A stretch of DNA of 64,000 nucleotides. It comes from an uncultured Marinoscillum sp. Its GTDB lineage: Bacteria > Bacteroidota > Bacteroidia > Cytophagales > MED-G16. The stretch covers positions 62,001-126,000 of the forward strand of contig CABYXZ010000006.1 of assembly GCA_902523065.1 (NCBI GenBank), read 5' to 3'. The stretch's first letter is position 1; every line of letters starts with the position of its first letter. Positions 33,671 through 44,176 of the stretch are shown one piece after another. The notes beneath the pieces are model-generated. The model saw only the letters and a program-made list of their open reading frames with translations. It searched no databases and had not been told where the DNA came from. Both the position numbers and the translations under genes were made by a program.

Positions 33671-35440
33671 ATGAAATTTTTAAAAGAAATTATAAAAAAT
33701 ACAATAAAAGGAATTTTGTCATTTTTTTTAGGTTTATTCATTATTATCATTTTCTTCAGCATATTATCCGCATTATTTTCAGGGGAAAAAGAGGAAGTTA
33801 TCACCGTTAAAAACAATTCATTACTTCACATTAATAATCTTAGCATAATCGATGATAGGGACACAAAACCATCTGAATTAAATTTTGATTTTGGAGATAT
33901 ACCATTACCATTTCCACTGCTTGACAATTCAGATCTTGAACAAAAGATGAGTTTAAAAACTTTTGAAAGAGTTATTAGCTCCGCTAAAGAAGATGACAAA
34001 ATAAAGGGAATTTATTTGAACATTGAAAATGCTAGCATTAGTTATAATAAAATTGAGAAGGTTAGATCAATTCTAGAAAGTTTTAAAGAAGTTAAACCAA
34101 TATATTCTTTTTCAAATTTTCAGTCTAAAGGATCTTATTATATATCATCGGTATCAAACTTTAACGCGATCTCTCCCCCAGGTTTCATAACTGTTAGTGG
34201 ATTTGGAATAGGTACATTCTTTTATAAAAGCCTATTTGATGAAATTGGAGTTAATATTGAACTTTTTAGGGCTGGCGAATACAAAGGTGCAGCCGAACCT
34301 CTGGTAAGAAATAACTTTAGTGACGAAAATGTGGCACAATATATGAATCTTTTGGATTTCAGGATGGATAGATATGTTGCTGATATATCTAAGTCAAGAA
34401 ATATAAAAGAAGAGACTCTTATAGAATTAATAAATAATTATCAGACTGAACTTTCAATTGATGCATTTAACAATGGTTTAATAGATAGCATTATGTATGA
34501 AGATCAAATGTTAGATTATTTAAAATCTGAAGTTGATAGTTCATATAATAAAATTAATTTAATGAAATATTCTAGTTCACTTGAAAAAGTGAATAAATAC
34601 AATAAAAATAAAATCGCAATTCTGTATCTAATTGGTGATGTTTTACCAGGATATGGTGATGATGGAATTTACTCAGAAACAATTATCGAAAACATTAAAA
34701 AAATTAGGGATAATAAAAATATTAAATCAGTAATACTTTACTTCAATTCAGGTGGAGGAAGTGCTTATGCATCAGATCTAATCACTAGAGAGATAGAATT
34801 GTTACAAAAGAAAAAACCTGTTGTTACCTATATGTCTGATGTTTGTGCCTCAGCAGCTTATTATATGTCAATGCCATCTGATACCTTGATAGCGTCCGAA
34901 GGTTCAGTTGTTGGTTCAATTGGAGTTTTTGCTATTTTACCTGACTTATCTGAGCTATTAAGTGAAAAAATTAAAATTAAAAGTGACTATATTAAAACAA
35001 ATGAAAATATTGGCGAAATTGATCTAGCCAAGCCACTCTCAACCAAAGAGAAAAATTTAATTCAGCGGGGTGTAGATTATTTTTATGAGGATTTCTTAAA
35101 CGTTGTTTCAAATGGAAGAGATATATCTAAGGACAAAGTTGATCAACTTGGTCGAGGAAAAGTATATTATGGTGAGCAAAGCAAGAATCTAAATCTAATT
35201 GATATTGTAGGTTCATTTGATGACGCAATAAAAATCGCTTCAGATTTAGGAGGAGAAGAAAAATATCAAATTACTGAGTATCCTAAACAAAAAACAGATA
35301 TTGAAAAAATAATAGGTTCTCTAGAAATGAGCAAAACAATTACAGAACTTAAAAAATTAGATAATTGGCTAATAAAAAGTGTACTAAGTGGAGAAAAATA
35401 CGACCCTTATCAGATGAGATTAGAATATTTGATTGATTAA
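33671..35440 (+). CDS. sppA: Signal peptide peptidase SppA, 67-kDa type
   Basis: 589 residues with an N-terminal membrane anchor and two tandem ClpP-like halves, as in the E. coli-type long SppA. The general-base Lys is in RAGEYKGAAEP in the first half and the nucleophile Ser in DVCASAAYYMS in the second. It degrades cleaved signal peptides in the inner membrane facing the periplasm. It is the last gene of the NfeD-kdsB-sppA operon, and its stop shares the TTAA with the convergent PBP1-like gene. Confidence 0.95.
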   Translation: MKFLKEIIKNTIKGILSFFLGLFIIIIFFSILSALFSGEKEEVITVKNNSLLHINNLSIIDDRDTKPSELNFDFGDIPLPFPLLDNSDLEQKMSLKTFERVISSAKEDDKIKGIYLNIENASISYNKIEKVRSILESFKEVKPIYSFSNFQSKGSYYISSVSNFNAISPPGFITVSGFGIGTFFYKSLFDEIGVNIELFRAGEYKGAAEPLVRNNFSDENVAQYMNLLDFRMDRYVADISKSRNIKEETLIELINNYQTELSIDAFNNGLIDSIMYEDQMLDYLKSEVDSSYNKINLMKYSSSLEKVNKYNKNKIAILYLIGDVLPGYGDDGIYSETIIENIKKIRDNKNIKSVILYFNSGGGSAYASDLITREIELLQKKKPVVTYMSDVCASAAYYMSMPSDTLIASEGSVVGSIGVFAILPDLSELLSEKIKIKSDYIKTNENIGEIDLAKPLSTKEKNLIQRGVDYFYEDFLNVVSNGRDISKDKVDQLGRGKVYYGEQSKNLNLIDIVGSFDDAIKIASDLGGEEKYQITEYPKQKTDIEKIIGSLEMSKTITELKKLDNWLIKSVLSGEKYDPYQMRLEYLID

Positions 35441-37200
35441 TTATCTAATGTGATTTCTGAATTAATTACTCTTATGATTGGCACAACTTGATTATCATTA
35501 AAATTCTCATAATATGATCCAGATCCTATCACTCCAGGAATTATTTTTTCATTTCTTATTCCAAACTGAAAGAAATTATTATAATTATCATTTATCCTCA
35601 TAATCATATTCATTAACTCGACACCATAAATAAAATTCTGTGAAATATTTCTACCAGTATTATTAATAAAATAACTCTTCATCTGATTGTATATAATATC
35701 CTCTGATATATGAAATGAAGGGCTTATCATAGAAATATTTAAATTTTCAAATTGATCTACAGAGATAAGATTGTAATCAAGCCAGGCGTCAAATCCAATA
35801 ACAGGTATTGTGTCTTCTCTTATATCAATTGCACTAATTACATTTGATGCAAATAAAGAGTTTTTTGAAGAAACAAAAACATGACCAATGCTATCATTTC
35901 CAATATAAAACCTATCAACATATTTATACATAGTGTCTAGATTTTCTATCCCACGTCCATCTTTAATTATTATATCTGATACATTTATAAGAGTATCATA
36001 GACAGAATCATTTAATATCTCCTCAAAAGTACTAGAAAGAGAATCTAATATCAGCCTTGAATCCTCCAGAGAGACGGATTTGGAGTAAATTATGTTAAAA
36101 CTATCTTCTTCAAGATGATTAATATATGTAGATGCTAGTAGTGAATCTTGATAATTATTTTCATAAAAAATTATTGCATTTTTATTTTCAAATTTACTAC
36201 TAGCATATGATGCTGCTTTCTTAGCAATTGTTTCTAAAGATGGTTGAAATAATAAAGAGTAATTATTATCCTGTATAATTAATGAATTATTAGAGAGTGG
36301 ATTAATCATTAAAACCTTATTTTCAAGACAAAATTGTTTTATAATTTCAATGGGCTTTCCATAAAGAGGGCCAATAATAAGATCAATATCAGACAAATCA
36401 CCCGAATTAATAATTTCTCTTACGACATCTGGATCTCTTTTTGTGTCAAATGAATTAATAATAATATTTGTCTTATTACCCTCAAAGTTTTTAAAGGCAT
36501 AATTTATTCCTGCATATAAGTCTAAAATGAATGAGTTATTTCTAATAAAGTAATTATTTTCAATGCTAGAATACATAAATGGTAATAAAATAGCAATGTT
36601 AAACGTTTTCTTCTCAGACTGAAAAAGTTCATTTTTTGGGACGAATTCTAGCAAATTTTTAATCTCTTTTAAGGTTTCTTCATCAAGGTATTCTTTTAGT
36701 AATTTTCTACCATAATACTTTGCTACGACTAAATTTGAAGGATAAACTTCATTCCATTCTTTTAGTACAGAGAATGAGTTTATCTTTTTTATTTTTGAAT
36801 CAAAAAAGATATTTAAACTCTCATTTATACTTTTTTCTTTAATTTTTGAAAAATACTCTAAAGCATTATTTATGTTGTTAAATTCCAACTCAATTCTAAC
36901 AGCCCAATAGAATACTTCATCAATTTGAGACCAGTTTGGAAAATCATTAATTAAATTTTTAAGTAGTCGAAGTGAATTATTTTTATCATTAATTTTATGA
37001 TAACTAACAGCTCTATAAAAGATAATATAGGGATAAAACTCATCTGATTTCTTAAAACTTAATTCTTGAGAAAGAAGTTCAGGGTATTTATTTTGATTAA
37101 AAAGTTTTTTAATCTCTAAAAAGTCAGAATATGAGGGCTGAGCAAATATCGAATTCGAAAAAGAATATAAAAATAAAATGCTTATAAAAAATTTTTTCAT
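35437..37200 (-). CDS. Periplasmic PBP1-fold protein with N-terminal TPR-like region
   Basis: An exported protein of 587 residues with signal peptide (FFISILFLYSFSNSIFAQ). Residues 25-190 are helical and TPR-like (paired helices). Residues 195-580 have the fold of branched-chain amino acid binding proteins (FNIAILLPF, DLIIGPLYGKPIE, PVIGFDAWLDY). In other Flavobacteria a LysM-linked protein with this fold sits beside guaA; here there is no LysM. The layout recalls LpoA-type proteins, but ligand and role are unknown. I chose the ATG at 37198-37200, two bases after the guaA stop, because it gives a normal leader. Confidence 0.8.
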   Translation of the reverse strand: MKKFFISILFLYSFSNSIFAQPSYSDFLEIKKLFNQNKYPELLSQELSFKKSDEFYPYIIFYRAVSYHKINDKNNSLRLLKNLINDFPNWSQIDEVFYWAVRIELEFNNINNALEYFSKIKEKSINESLNIFFDSKIKKINSFSVLKEWNEVYPSNLVVAKYYGRKLLKEYLDEETLKEIKNLLEFVPKNELFQSEKKTFNIAILLPFMYSSIENNYFIRNNSFILDLYAGINYAFKNFEGNKTNIIINSFDTKRDPDVVREIINSGDLSDIDLIIGPLYGKPIEIIKQFCLENKVLMINPLSNNSLIIQDNNYSLLFQPSLETIAKKAASYASSKFENKNAIIFYENNYQDSLLASTYINHLEEDSFNIIYSKSVSLEDSRLILDSLSSTFEEILNDSVYDTLINVSDIIIKDGRGIENLDTMYKYVDRFYIGNDSIGHVFVSSKNSLFASNVISAIDIREDTIPVIGFDAWLDYNLISVDQFENLNISMISPSFHISEDIIYNQMKSYFINNTGRNISQNFIYGVELMNMIMRINDNYNNFFQFGIRNEKIIPGVIGSGSYYENFNDNQVVPIIRVINSEITLDN

Positions 37201-37202
37201 AA

Positions 37203-38729
37203 CTACTCCCATTCAATAGTTGCAGGTGGTTTAGAAGAAATATCGTATACTACCCTATTGATACCTCTAACACGATTGATAATTTTATTAGATACCTCAG
37301 CTAGAAATTTATCAGGTAACCTACACCAATCTGCAGTCATTCCATCTAAACTTGTAACTGCTCGAAGTACAACTGTATATTCATATGTTCTTTCATCACC
37401 CATAACACCAACAGATTTGACTGGGAGAAGAATTGTAGCAGCCTGCCAAACATCATTATACAAGTTTTTATCTCTCAATGAAGAAATAAAGATATCATCT
37501 GCTTCCTGTAGTAACTTTACTTTTTTTTCATCAACCTCACCTAATATTCTGATTCCCAAGCCAGGGCCTGGAAAAGGATGTCTGTCTAATATAGAATTAG
37601 GAATATCAAGAGATTTACCAACCTTCCTAACCTCATCCTTAAATAACAAATTCAAAGGTTCAATCACTTTAAGATTCATTACCTCTGGTAAGCCACCAAC
37701 GTTGTGATGGGACTTTATTGTTGCTGAGGGACCTTTTACAGATATAGACTCAATTACATCTGGGTATATTGTTCCTTGAGCTAACCATTTTATATCTCCA
37801 ATTTTATTTGCTTCTTCTTCAAATATTTTAATAAAATTTTTACCGATAGATTTTCTTTTATCCTCAGGGTCTATCTTACCTTTAAGATCACTGTAAAAAA
37901 TTTCTTTGGAATTTGTGCCAACAACATTCAGCCCAAAATTTCTATATGAGTCTAATACATCTTGAAATTCATTTTTTCTTAGTAGTCCGTTATCGACAAA
38001 TACACAAAATAAATTTTTACCTATTGCTCTGTGTATTAAAAAAGCTGCAACACTTGAATCAACACCACCCGAGAGCCCAAGAATAACTCTTTCTTTTCCT
38101 AATTTCTCTTTTAACTCTCTTACTGTTTGTTCAACAAATTTATCTGGAGTCCATTTCTTATTGCAACCACATATTTTAACAGTAAAGTTTTCTAAAATTT
38201 TTTTTCCTTCAGCAGAATGGGTTACCTCGGGATGAAACTGTAAACCATAAAAATTTAATTTTTTTATGTAGTATGATGCCACTTCCACATCATCAGTACT
38301 TGCTATGACCTCTAAAACATCTTTTTTATTTTTGATTGAGTCTCCATGACTCATCCAAACATCTGAGTTTGACTTCACTCCGTCTAAAATCAAACTAGAA
38401 TTATTAACATAGTTTAGTTTAGCTCTTCCATATTCTCTTATTTCTGACTTTAAAACATCACATCCACTGATTTTAGCTACCATTTGAGCTCCATAACAGA
38501 TACCGAGGATAGGTATATTTTTAAATTCTTCAAGATTAACACTAGGTGCTTCTACATCATGAACTGAGAATGGACTTCCTGAGAGAATTAAACCCTTAAA
38601 GTTTTCAATATTTTTTGGCGCCTTATTATATGGGAATATTTCACAATAAATATTTAACTCTCTAACCCTTCTAGCAATCAATTGTGTGTATTGCGAACCA
38701 AAGTCAAGAATTAATATTTTCTCTTCCAT
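37203..38729 (-). CDS. guaA: GMP synthase (glutamine-hydrolysing)
   Basis: 508 residues. The N-terminal class I glutamine amidotransferase has [16 protein letters not shown], nucleophile Cys in GICYGAQM and the His-Glu pair in [10 protein letters not shown]. The ATP pyrophosphatase domain has [13 protein letters not shown], and the C-terminal dimerisation domain ends in IEWE. It converts XMP to GMP. It is followed two bases later by the PBP1-fold gene, a conserved pairing in Flavobacteria. Confidence 0.98.
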   Translation of the reverse strand: MEEKILILDFGSQYTQLIARRVRELNIYCEIFPYNKAPKNIENFKGLILSGSPFSVHDVEAPSVNLEEFKNIPILGICYGAQMVAKISGCDVLKSEIREYGRAKLNYVNNSSLILDGVKSNSDVWMSHGDSIKNKKDVLEVIASTDDVEVASYYIKKLNFYGLQFHPEVTHSAEGKKILENFTVKICGCNKKWTPDKFVEQTVRELKEKLGKERVILGLSGGVDSSVAAFLIHRAIGKNLFCVFVDNGLLRKNEFQDVLDSYRNFGLNVVGTNSKEIFYSDLKGKIDPEDKRKSIGKNFIKIFEEEANKIGDIKWLAQGTIYPDVIESISVKGPSATIKSHHNVGGLPEVMNLKVIEPLNLLFKDEVRKVGKSLDIPNSILDRHPFPGPGLGIRILGEVDEKKVKLLQEADDIFISSLRDKNLYNDVWQAATILLPVKSVGVMGDERTYEYTVVLRAVTSLDGMTADWCRLPDKFLAEVSNKIINRVRGINRVVYDISSKPPATIEWE

Positions 38730-38827
38730 TTGTAAAATTAAACTTAGGTTTTATAATAGACTAATTAATTCTATATTTTGTAATTTAGTCAAATAGTTAA
38801 ATATATTGTTTTTCAAAGATTTTCATA

Positions 38828-39535
38828 ATGGGTAGAGCATTTGAATACAGAAGAGCTGCTAAGGAGAAGAGATGGGATAAGATGTCCAAAGTTTTTCCAA
38901 AACTATCAAAAGCTATCACTCTTGCTGCAAAAGAAGGAGGAACTGATCCTGAAATGAATTTTAAACTTAGGGCGGCAATTCAAAATGCCAAATCTGAAAA
39001 CATGCCAAAGGATAATATAGATTCAGCTATAAAAAGAGCAAATGATAAGGAATTAAGAGATTTTAAAGAGATGACATTTGAAGGAAAAGGTCCACATGGA
39101 GTCCTTGTAATAGTAGAAACTGCAAGTGACAATGTGACGAGAACCACAGCAAATATAAAATCATATTTTAATAAATCTGAGGGTTCTTTAGTTACTCCAG
39201 GGTCTCTTGATTTTATGTTTAATAGAAAGTCTGTTTTTCATCTTAATAAAGAGAATATAAATCCAGAAGACTTAGAACTTGAAATGATTGATTACGGTCT
39301 AGAAGAAATAGATATCAGTGATGAAGAGATAATCATTTACGGAGACTACTCGTCATATGGAAATATTAACAAAGGACTGTCTAAACTTGAAATAAAACCC
39401 ATTAAATCTTTATTAAAGAGAATCCCTACCAACCCATTAGAATTTTCAGATGACAAATTAGAGGATATTGAAAAAATGTTGGACAAATTAGAGGAGGATG
39501 ATGATGTCCAACAAGTCTTCACAAATATTTCATAA
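38828..39535 (+). CDS. YebC/TACO1-family protein
   Basis: 235 residues matching the YebC family: [20 protein letters not shown], then [23 protein letters not shown] and FEGKGPHGV. The family was long called a transcription regulator; recent work supports a role in easing ribosome stalling at proline runs. Its stop abuts the ATG of murB with no gap. A TATATTG-type box like that before the cold-shock gene lies about 25 bases upstream, a weak promoter candidate. Confidence 0.95.
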   Translation: MGRAFEYRRAAKEKRWDKMSKVFPKLSKAITLAAKEGGTDPEMNFKLRAAIQNAKSENMPKDNIDSAIKRANDKELRDFKEMTFEGKGPHGVLVIVETASDNVTRTTANIKSYFNKSEGSLVTPGSLDFMFNRKSVFHLNKENINPEDLELEMIDYGLEEIDISDEEIIIYGDYSSYGNINKGLSKLEIKPIKSLLKRIPTNPLEFSDDKLEDIEKMLDKLEEDDDVQQVFTNIS

Positions 39536-40540
39536 ATGACAGAAGAGAAGAATATATCACTTGAAAAAATGAACTCCTTCAGAGTAATTCATATGGCAAA
39601 AAAATTAATATCTTTTGAGAGTAAGGATGAGGTAATTAGTTATCTAAAAAATAATAAATCTGAAATTGATGACATATTGATTCTCGGCGAGGGATCAAAT
39701 ACTTTATTCACTAAAGATTATAACGGAATAATTTTTCAGAGTAATATCAAAGGAATTGAGATTATAAAGGAGGATAATGAATCAATAACTTTAAAAGTTG
39801 GTTCAGGTGAAAATTGGGATGATTTTGTTGACTTTTGTGTTAATTCCGAATACTATGGAATTGAAAATTTATCTCTTATACCTGGATCTGTTGGAGCAGC
39901 TCCAATTCAAAATATAGGAGCATACGGTGTTGAGATTAATGACTATGTGGTCAGAGTCTCTGGAGTAGATTTATCTACAAATACATTAGTTGAATTTTCA
40001 AATAAAGACTGTGAGTTTTCATATAGAGATAGTGTATTTAAGAAAAAATTAAGAAATAAATTTTTTATTACATCAGTTGAATTTAAGCTCTATAAAAAAT
40101 TACCATTTAACCTTTCTTATAGCGACCTAGAAAAATTAAATACATCTGAGTTGACTATATCTAAGCTAAGAGAAGAAATAATAAAAATTAGAACAAGAAA
40201 ACTTCCTGATCCAAAATCAAAAGGAAATGCGGGAAGTTTTTTTAAAAATCCTGAAATAGATGAGAATAAATTAAAAAACTTAATATCACGTCACAAAGAT
40301 TTTAAGTATTTCAAGATAAAAGATAAAAAATACAAAGTTCCTGCGGCGTGGCTTATTGAAAAATCAGGCTGGAAGGGTTACAATGATGGGTTTGTTGGGG
40401 TATTTGAACACCATGCACTAGTCCTGGTAAACCACAAATCAGAGGACGGAAATGATATCCATATATTATCAAAATCTATTAAAGATGATGTAAGGAAAAA
40501 ATTTGATATAATTCTTGAAGAGGAAGTTAATATAATTTAA
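39536..40540 (+). CDS. murB: UDP-N-acetylenolpyruvoylglucosamine reductase
   Basis: 334 residues, type I MurB. LGEGSNTLFT binds FAD, IPGSVGAAPIQNIGAYGVEI is the second flavin segment, and KGNAGSFFKNPEI carries the catalytic Ser. The enzyme reduces UDP-GlcNAc-enolpyruvate to UDP-MurNAc with NADPH in cell-wall synthesis. The gene begins in the base after the YebC stop, so the two are co-translated. Confidence 0.97.
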   Translation: MTEEKNISLEKMNSFRVIHMAKKLISFESKDEVISYLKNNKSEIDDILILGEGSNTLFTKDYNGIIFQSNIKGIEIIKEDNESITLKVGSGENWDDFVDFCVNSEYYGIENLSLIPGSVGAAPIQNIGAYGVEINDYVVRVSGVDLSTNTLVEFSNKDCEFSYRDSVFKKKLRNKFFITSVEFKLYKKLPFNLSYSDLEKLNTSELTISKLREEIIKIRTRKLPDPKSKGNAGSFFKNPEIDENKLKNLISRHKDFKYFKIKDKKYKVPAAWLIEKSGWKGYNDGFVGVFEHHALVLVNHKSEDGNDIHILSKSIKDDVRKKFDIILEEEVNII

Positions 40541-40541
40541 A

Positions 40542-41684
40542 TCAACCTTTGTCGTAAGTTACCCTGTAGATAACATTTGCATAGTCATCTGATATGAGCA
40601 TGCTGCCATCAACTAAGAATACTAAATCAACTGGTCTACCCCACGCATCGTTTTTGTCTTTTTCTAGCCACCCATAAATAAATGGCTCATATCCTAATGA
40701 TTTATTACCATCTATTTTGACTCTAGTAATTCTATATCCAATTTTTTTTGTCCTATTCCATGAACCATGTTCAGCAATAAAAATATCACCTCTATACTCT
40801 TCAGGAAACATATTTCCATTATAGAATTTTACTCCAAGTGGTGCTACGTGTGGACCAAGATTTTGAACTGGTTTTACGAAATCGTCACAAGGGTATTTTG
40901 ACCCAAACTCTGGGTCAGAAATATTACCACCGTGACAATAAGGATAGCCATAATGTTCATTTGGCTTTGAAATTCTATTTAGTTCACAAGGTGGATAATT
41001 ATCTCCCAACATATCTCTACCATTATCAGTAAACCACATTTCACCAGTTTCAGGGTGCCACGTAAAGCCTACAGTATTTCTAACTCCTCTTGCAAATATT
41101 TCTCTGTTTGAACCATCAAGATCCATTCTTGTAATAGTTGAATATATTTCATCTCTGCTCTCGCATATATTACAAGGTGCTCCAACTGGGACATATAGCT
41201 TGTTATCGGGTCCAACAGAAATGTATTTCCAGCCATGGTGTTTGTCAGATGGGAATTCATCTGAAATTAAAATTGGATCTTCAGGATAGAAACCAACCTC
41301 ATCATACTTTTTTAGATTATCCTCTACATCTTTAAATAGCCAAATTTTATTAACCTCAGCAACATATAAATCTCCTTTGTGATAGGATACACCGTTCGGC
41401 ATGTTTTTTAGTTTGTCTGTTATTAAATATTTTTTATCAACTTTTCCATCTCCGTCTATGTCCTTGAGAGCAAAAACATTATCTGCTTTCCTATTACCAA
41501 CAAATACTGTACCCGAAGGACTAATGGACATCGACCTAGCATTCTCAATATTATTAGCATATATACTTATTTTAAAACCATCAGGTAAATTGATTTTATT
41601 CAAAAGCTCCTCTATCTCTATATTATTGGAAAAACTAATTTTTGAATTGATAAGGGTTAAAAATATTATTGAAAGTATTTTCAT
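40542..41684 (-). CDS. Sorbosone/glucose dehydrogenase-like PQQ beta-propeller protein
   Basis: A secreted protein of about 380 residues from the ATG at 41682-41684, which gives a clean leader (ILSIIFLTLINSKISFSN). The body is a six-bladed propeller of the soluble PQQ sugar dehydrogenase family: NGVSYHKGDLYVAEVNKIW, HHGWKYISVGPDNKLYVPVG, RGVRNTVGFTWHPETGEMWF, DNGRDMLGDNYPPCELN and AEHGSWNRTKKIG. It would oxidise an aldose or similar sugar in the periplasm with PQQ; no PQQ synthesis gene is in the window. It faces a sugar-type SSS symporter and converges on murB with a one-base gap. Confidence 0.88.
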   Translation of the reverse strand: MKILSIIFLTLINSKISFSNNIEIEELLNKINLPDGFKISIYANNIENARSMSISPSGTVFVGNRKADNVFALKDIDGDGKVDKKYLITDKLKNMPNGVSYHKGDLYVAEVNKIWLFKDVEDNLKKYDEVGFYPEDPILISDEFPSDKHHGWKYISVGPDNKLYVPVGAPCNICESRDEIYSTITRMDLDGSNREIFARGVRNTVGFTWHPETGEMWFTDNGRDMLGDNYPPCELNRISKPNEHYGYPYCHGGNISDPEFGSKYPCDDFVKPVQNLGPHVAPLGVKFYNGNMFPEEYRGDIFIAEHGSWNRTKKIGYRITRVKIDGNKSLGYEPFIYGWLEKDKNDAWGRPVDLVFLVDGSMLISDDYANVIYRVTYDKG

Positions 41685-41759
41685 ATTATTAAATTTTGTC
41701 ACATAATTTTAGCTGATATCATTAATTAATATTAATTTAATTGATTATCGGATTGAACT

Positions 41760-43457
41760 ATGGAAAATATTGATATAGTTGTATTTATTTCTTATTGTAT
41801 AGTTATACTAAGTATTGGATTATATGTTTCAAGAGATAAAAAAGGTTCTGGCAAGAGTGCTGAGGATTATTTTTTAGCAGGTAAATCTTTGCCATGGTGG
41901 GCTATAGGAGCTTCTCTAATAGCGGCAAATATATCTGCAGAGCAATTTGTTGCAATGAATGGATCCGGTTTTGCTCTTGGACTTGCCATTGCAACTTATG
42001 AATGGATGGCAGCTGTTACTTTATTAGTTGTAGGGAAGTTTTTTCTACCTATATACATTGAAAAGAAAATCTACACAATACCTGAATTTGTTAAAAAGAG
42101 ATACAGTAAAAATTTAAAAACAATTCTTGCAGTATTCTGGATAAGTCTATTCGTTTTTGTTAACCTGACGACAGTAATGTATTTAGGAGGCAAGGCAATG
42201 GATACAATATTTGGTAATGGTGATGGAAGTTTAATTACAATTAGTATTATAGGATTAAGCTTATTTGCATTAACATATTCTGTTTGGGGTGGTCTGTCAG
42301 CTGTCGCTTGGACGGATGTTGTACAAGTAATTATACTAGTACTAGGTGGTATATTAATGACAGGTATTGCCTTGTCATATGTGACTCCAGGAGGTGGAAT
42401 TATGGAGGGCTTAACACATGTGTACAATACTGTTCCTGAAAGGTTTTCTATGATTCTAGATAAAGGTGAGATTATTACTCCTGATGGAAGAGATGCATAT
42501 TTTGATCTACCTGGTATAGCAGTACTGATTGGAGGTATGTGGATTGCCAACACATACTACTGGGGTTTCAACCAATACATTATTCAAAGAACCTTTGCGG
42601 CGAAGAGCTTAGATGAGGCTCAGAAAGGAATTGCATTTGCTGCATTTCTAAAACTTATAATACCAATATTTGTGGTACTCCCAGGTATAATTGCTTATGT
42701 AATTAATTTAGATCCATCTACTGGTGAACTCGTAAAAACCCTTCCTGAAGGTTTTATCTCTCAAGATGGAAAGATTCTAAATGATAACGCAGCACCTTGG
42801 TTAATAAAAAATTATATTCCTGTCGGTATCAAAGGGTTAATTCTTGCTGCACTTGCAGCTGCTATCGTTTCATCTTTAGCATCAATGTTAAACTCTACAT
42901 CTACAATTTTCACTATGGATATTTACAAAGAATATATCAATAAAAATGCTTCAGATAAAATACTAGTTAAAGTTGGTAGAATTGTGGTTATTATTTCATT
43001 GCTAATTGCAATGCTAATTGCACCTGCATTTGGTAATTTAGGTCAAGTTTTTCAAGCAATTCAAGAATACACAGGTGTTGTAAGTCCTGGAATCTTAGCT
43101 GTATTTATAATGGGATTATTTTATAAAAAAGCAACGAATAACGCTGCTATATGGGGCATTCTCTTGTCAATCCCAATAGCTATGTACTTTAAAGTTGTAC
43201 CAAAAGGTTGGATAGAATTATTCCCATCATTCTCACATGGCCTTTTTATCGGTGAAATCCCATTTCTCCATCAGATGGGAATAACCTTCATTATAACAAT
43301 GATAGTAATTTACATCATTAGTTACTTAGAAGGAAACCAAAATGATCCTAAAGGAATTGAATTATCTAAAAATTTATTTGAAACAAAACCATCATTTAAT
43401 ATCCCAGCATTTGCTGTGTTAATTATAACAGCTATGCTTTATGCCATATTCTGGTAA
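41760..43457 (+). CDS. Sodium:solute symporter, SGLT-like
   Basis: A 565-residue transporter with about 14 helices. SAEDYFLAGKSLPWWAIGAS, AANISAEQFVAMNGSGFA, YEWMAA and SVWGGLSAVAWTDVVQVI resemble vSGLT-type sodium/sugar symporters more than the protein upstream of the rhodopsin. It probably takes up a hexose or sialic-acid-like sugar with Na+. It is divergent from the PQQ dehydrogenase-like gene, which suits a shared sugar substrate, and is followed 14 bases later by the ICMT-like gene. Confidence 0.9.
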   Translation: MENIDIVVFISYCIVILSIGLYVSRDKKGSGKSAEDYFLAGKSLPWWAIGASLIAANISAEQFVAMNGSGFALGLAIATYEWMAAVTLLVVGKFFLPIYIEKKIYTIPEFVKKRYSKNLKTILAVFWISLFVFVNLTTVMYLGGKAMDTIFGNGDGSLITISIIGLSLFALTYSVWGGLSAVAWTDVVQVIILVLGGILMTGIALSYVTPGGGIMEGLTHVYNTVPERFSMILDKGEIITPDGRDAYFDLPGIAVLIGGMWIANTYYWGFNQYIIQRTFAAKSLDEAQKGIAFAAFLKLIIPIFVVLPGIIAYVINLDPSTGELVKTLPEGFISQDGKILNDNAAPWLIKNYIPVGIKGLILAALAAAIVSSLASMLNSTSTIFTMDIYKEYINKNASDKILVKVGRIVVIISLLIAMLIAPAFGNLGQVFQAIQEYTGVVSPGILAVFIMGLFYKKATNNAAIWGILLSIPIAMYFKVVPKGWIELFPSFSHGLFIGEIPFLHQMGITFIITMIVIYIISYLEGNQNDPKGIELSKNLFETKPSFNIPAFAVLIITAMLYAIFW

Positions 43458-43471
43458 TTGATCATTTGCAG

Positions 43472-44176
43472 ATGAAAGCATCAAGCAAATTAGCATACGG
43501 AAATTTCCTCTTTAAGTATAGAGGGATATTACCTGTCCCTATCGTTATTTTTTCTTTAGTTTATTATTATTTTTCTAATTCTTATGAAATAACTCAATTC
43601 CAGTATTTACTATCACTATCTATTTCAATTTCAGGCTTAATTCTCAGAGTATATGCCGTAGGATATGCTTTTCACAAAACATCTGGAAAGAATACGGCAA
43701 AACAAATTGCAGAAAGCTTAAACACCTCAGGTATATATTCTGTTTTAAGGAACCCTTTATATTTAGCAAATTTCCTTAACTGGTTAGGAATAGTTCTACT
43801 ACTATCTGATGTAATCCTAACAGTTTTTATTACACTATTTTTTGTTCACATATACTACTATATAATACTTGTTGAGGAAAGTTTCCTTAAAGAAAAATTC
43901 AAAAAAAAATATGAAGAGTATTTTAATTTAGTTCCTAGGATAATACCATCACTTAAAAACTGGAAAAAACCTGTTACTGACTTTAACTTTAAAAAATCCT
44001 TAATTAATATAAAAAATGGACTACTGGGAATAGCAATAATTTTTAATCTTATTAATTTGATTGACAACTACAAACACTCTGGAAAAATTTTTGAAATTAA
44101 TTGGTTGTCATATTTTTTACTCTTTTCTATATTTTTCTATTTTTCAAATAAATTAATCCTAAATTTTAAAAGTTAA
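43472..44176 (+). CDS. Isoprenylcysteine/phospholipid methyltransferase-like membrane protein
   Basis: 234 residues with five or six helices, from the ATG at 43472. The stretch TSGIYSVLRNPLYLANFLNWLG and the later EEYFNLVPR match the ICMT/PEMT catalytic core (His/Arg-Pro-type AdoMet site), so it should methylate a lipid or a small lipophilic thiol at the membrane. The C-terminal 60 residues add two more helices. The exact substrate is unknown. It runs into the nitroreductase gene with TAATG overlap. Confidence 0.8.
   Translation: MKASSKLAYGNFLFKYRGILPVPIVIFSLVYYYFSNSYEITQFQYLLSLSISISGLILRVYAVGYAFHKTSGKNTAKQIAESLNTSGIYSVLRNPLYLANFLNWLGIVLLLSDVILTVFITLFFVHIYYYIILVEESFLKEKFKKKYEEYFNLVPRIIPSLKNWKKPVTDFNFKKSLINIKNGLLGIAIIFNLINLIDNYKHSGKIFEINWLSYFLLFSIFFYFSNKLILNFKS

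Noticed and set aside
41069-41335. Overlapping open frames inside the sugar dehydrogenase-like gene
   Set aside because: The dehydrogenase-like frame has clear family motifs throughout; the others have none and lack signals.
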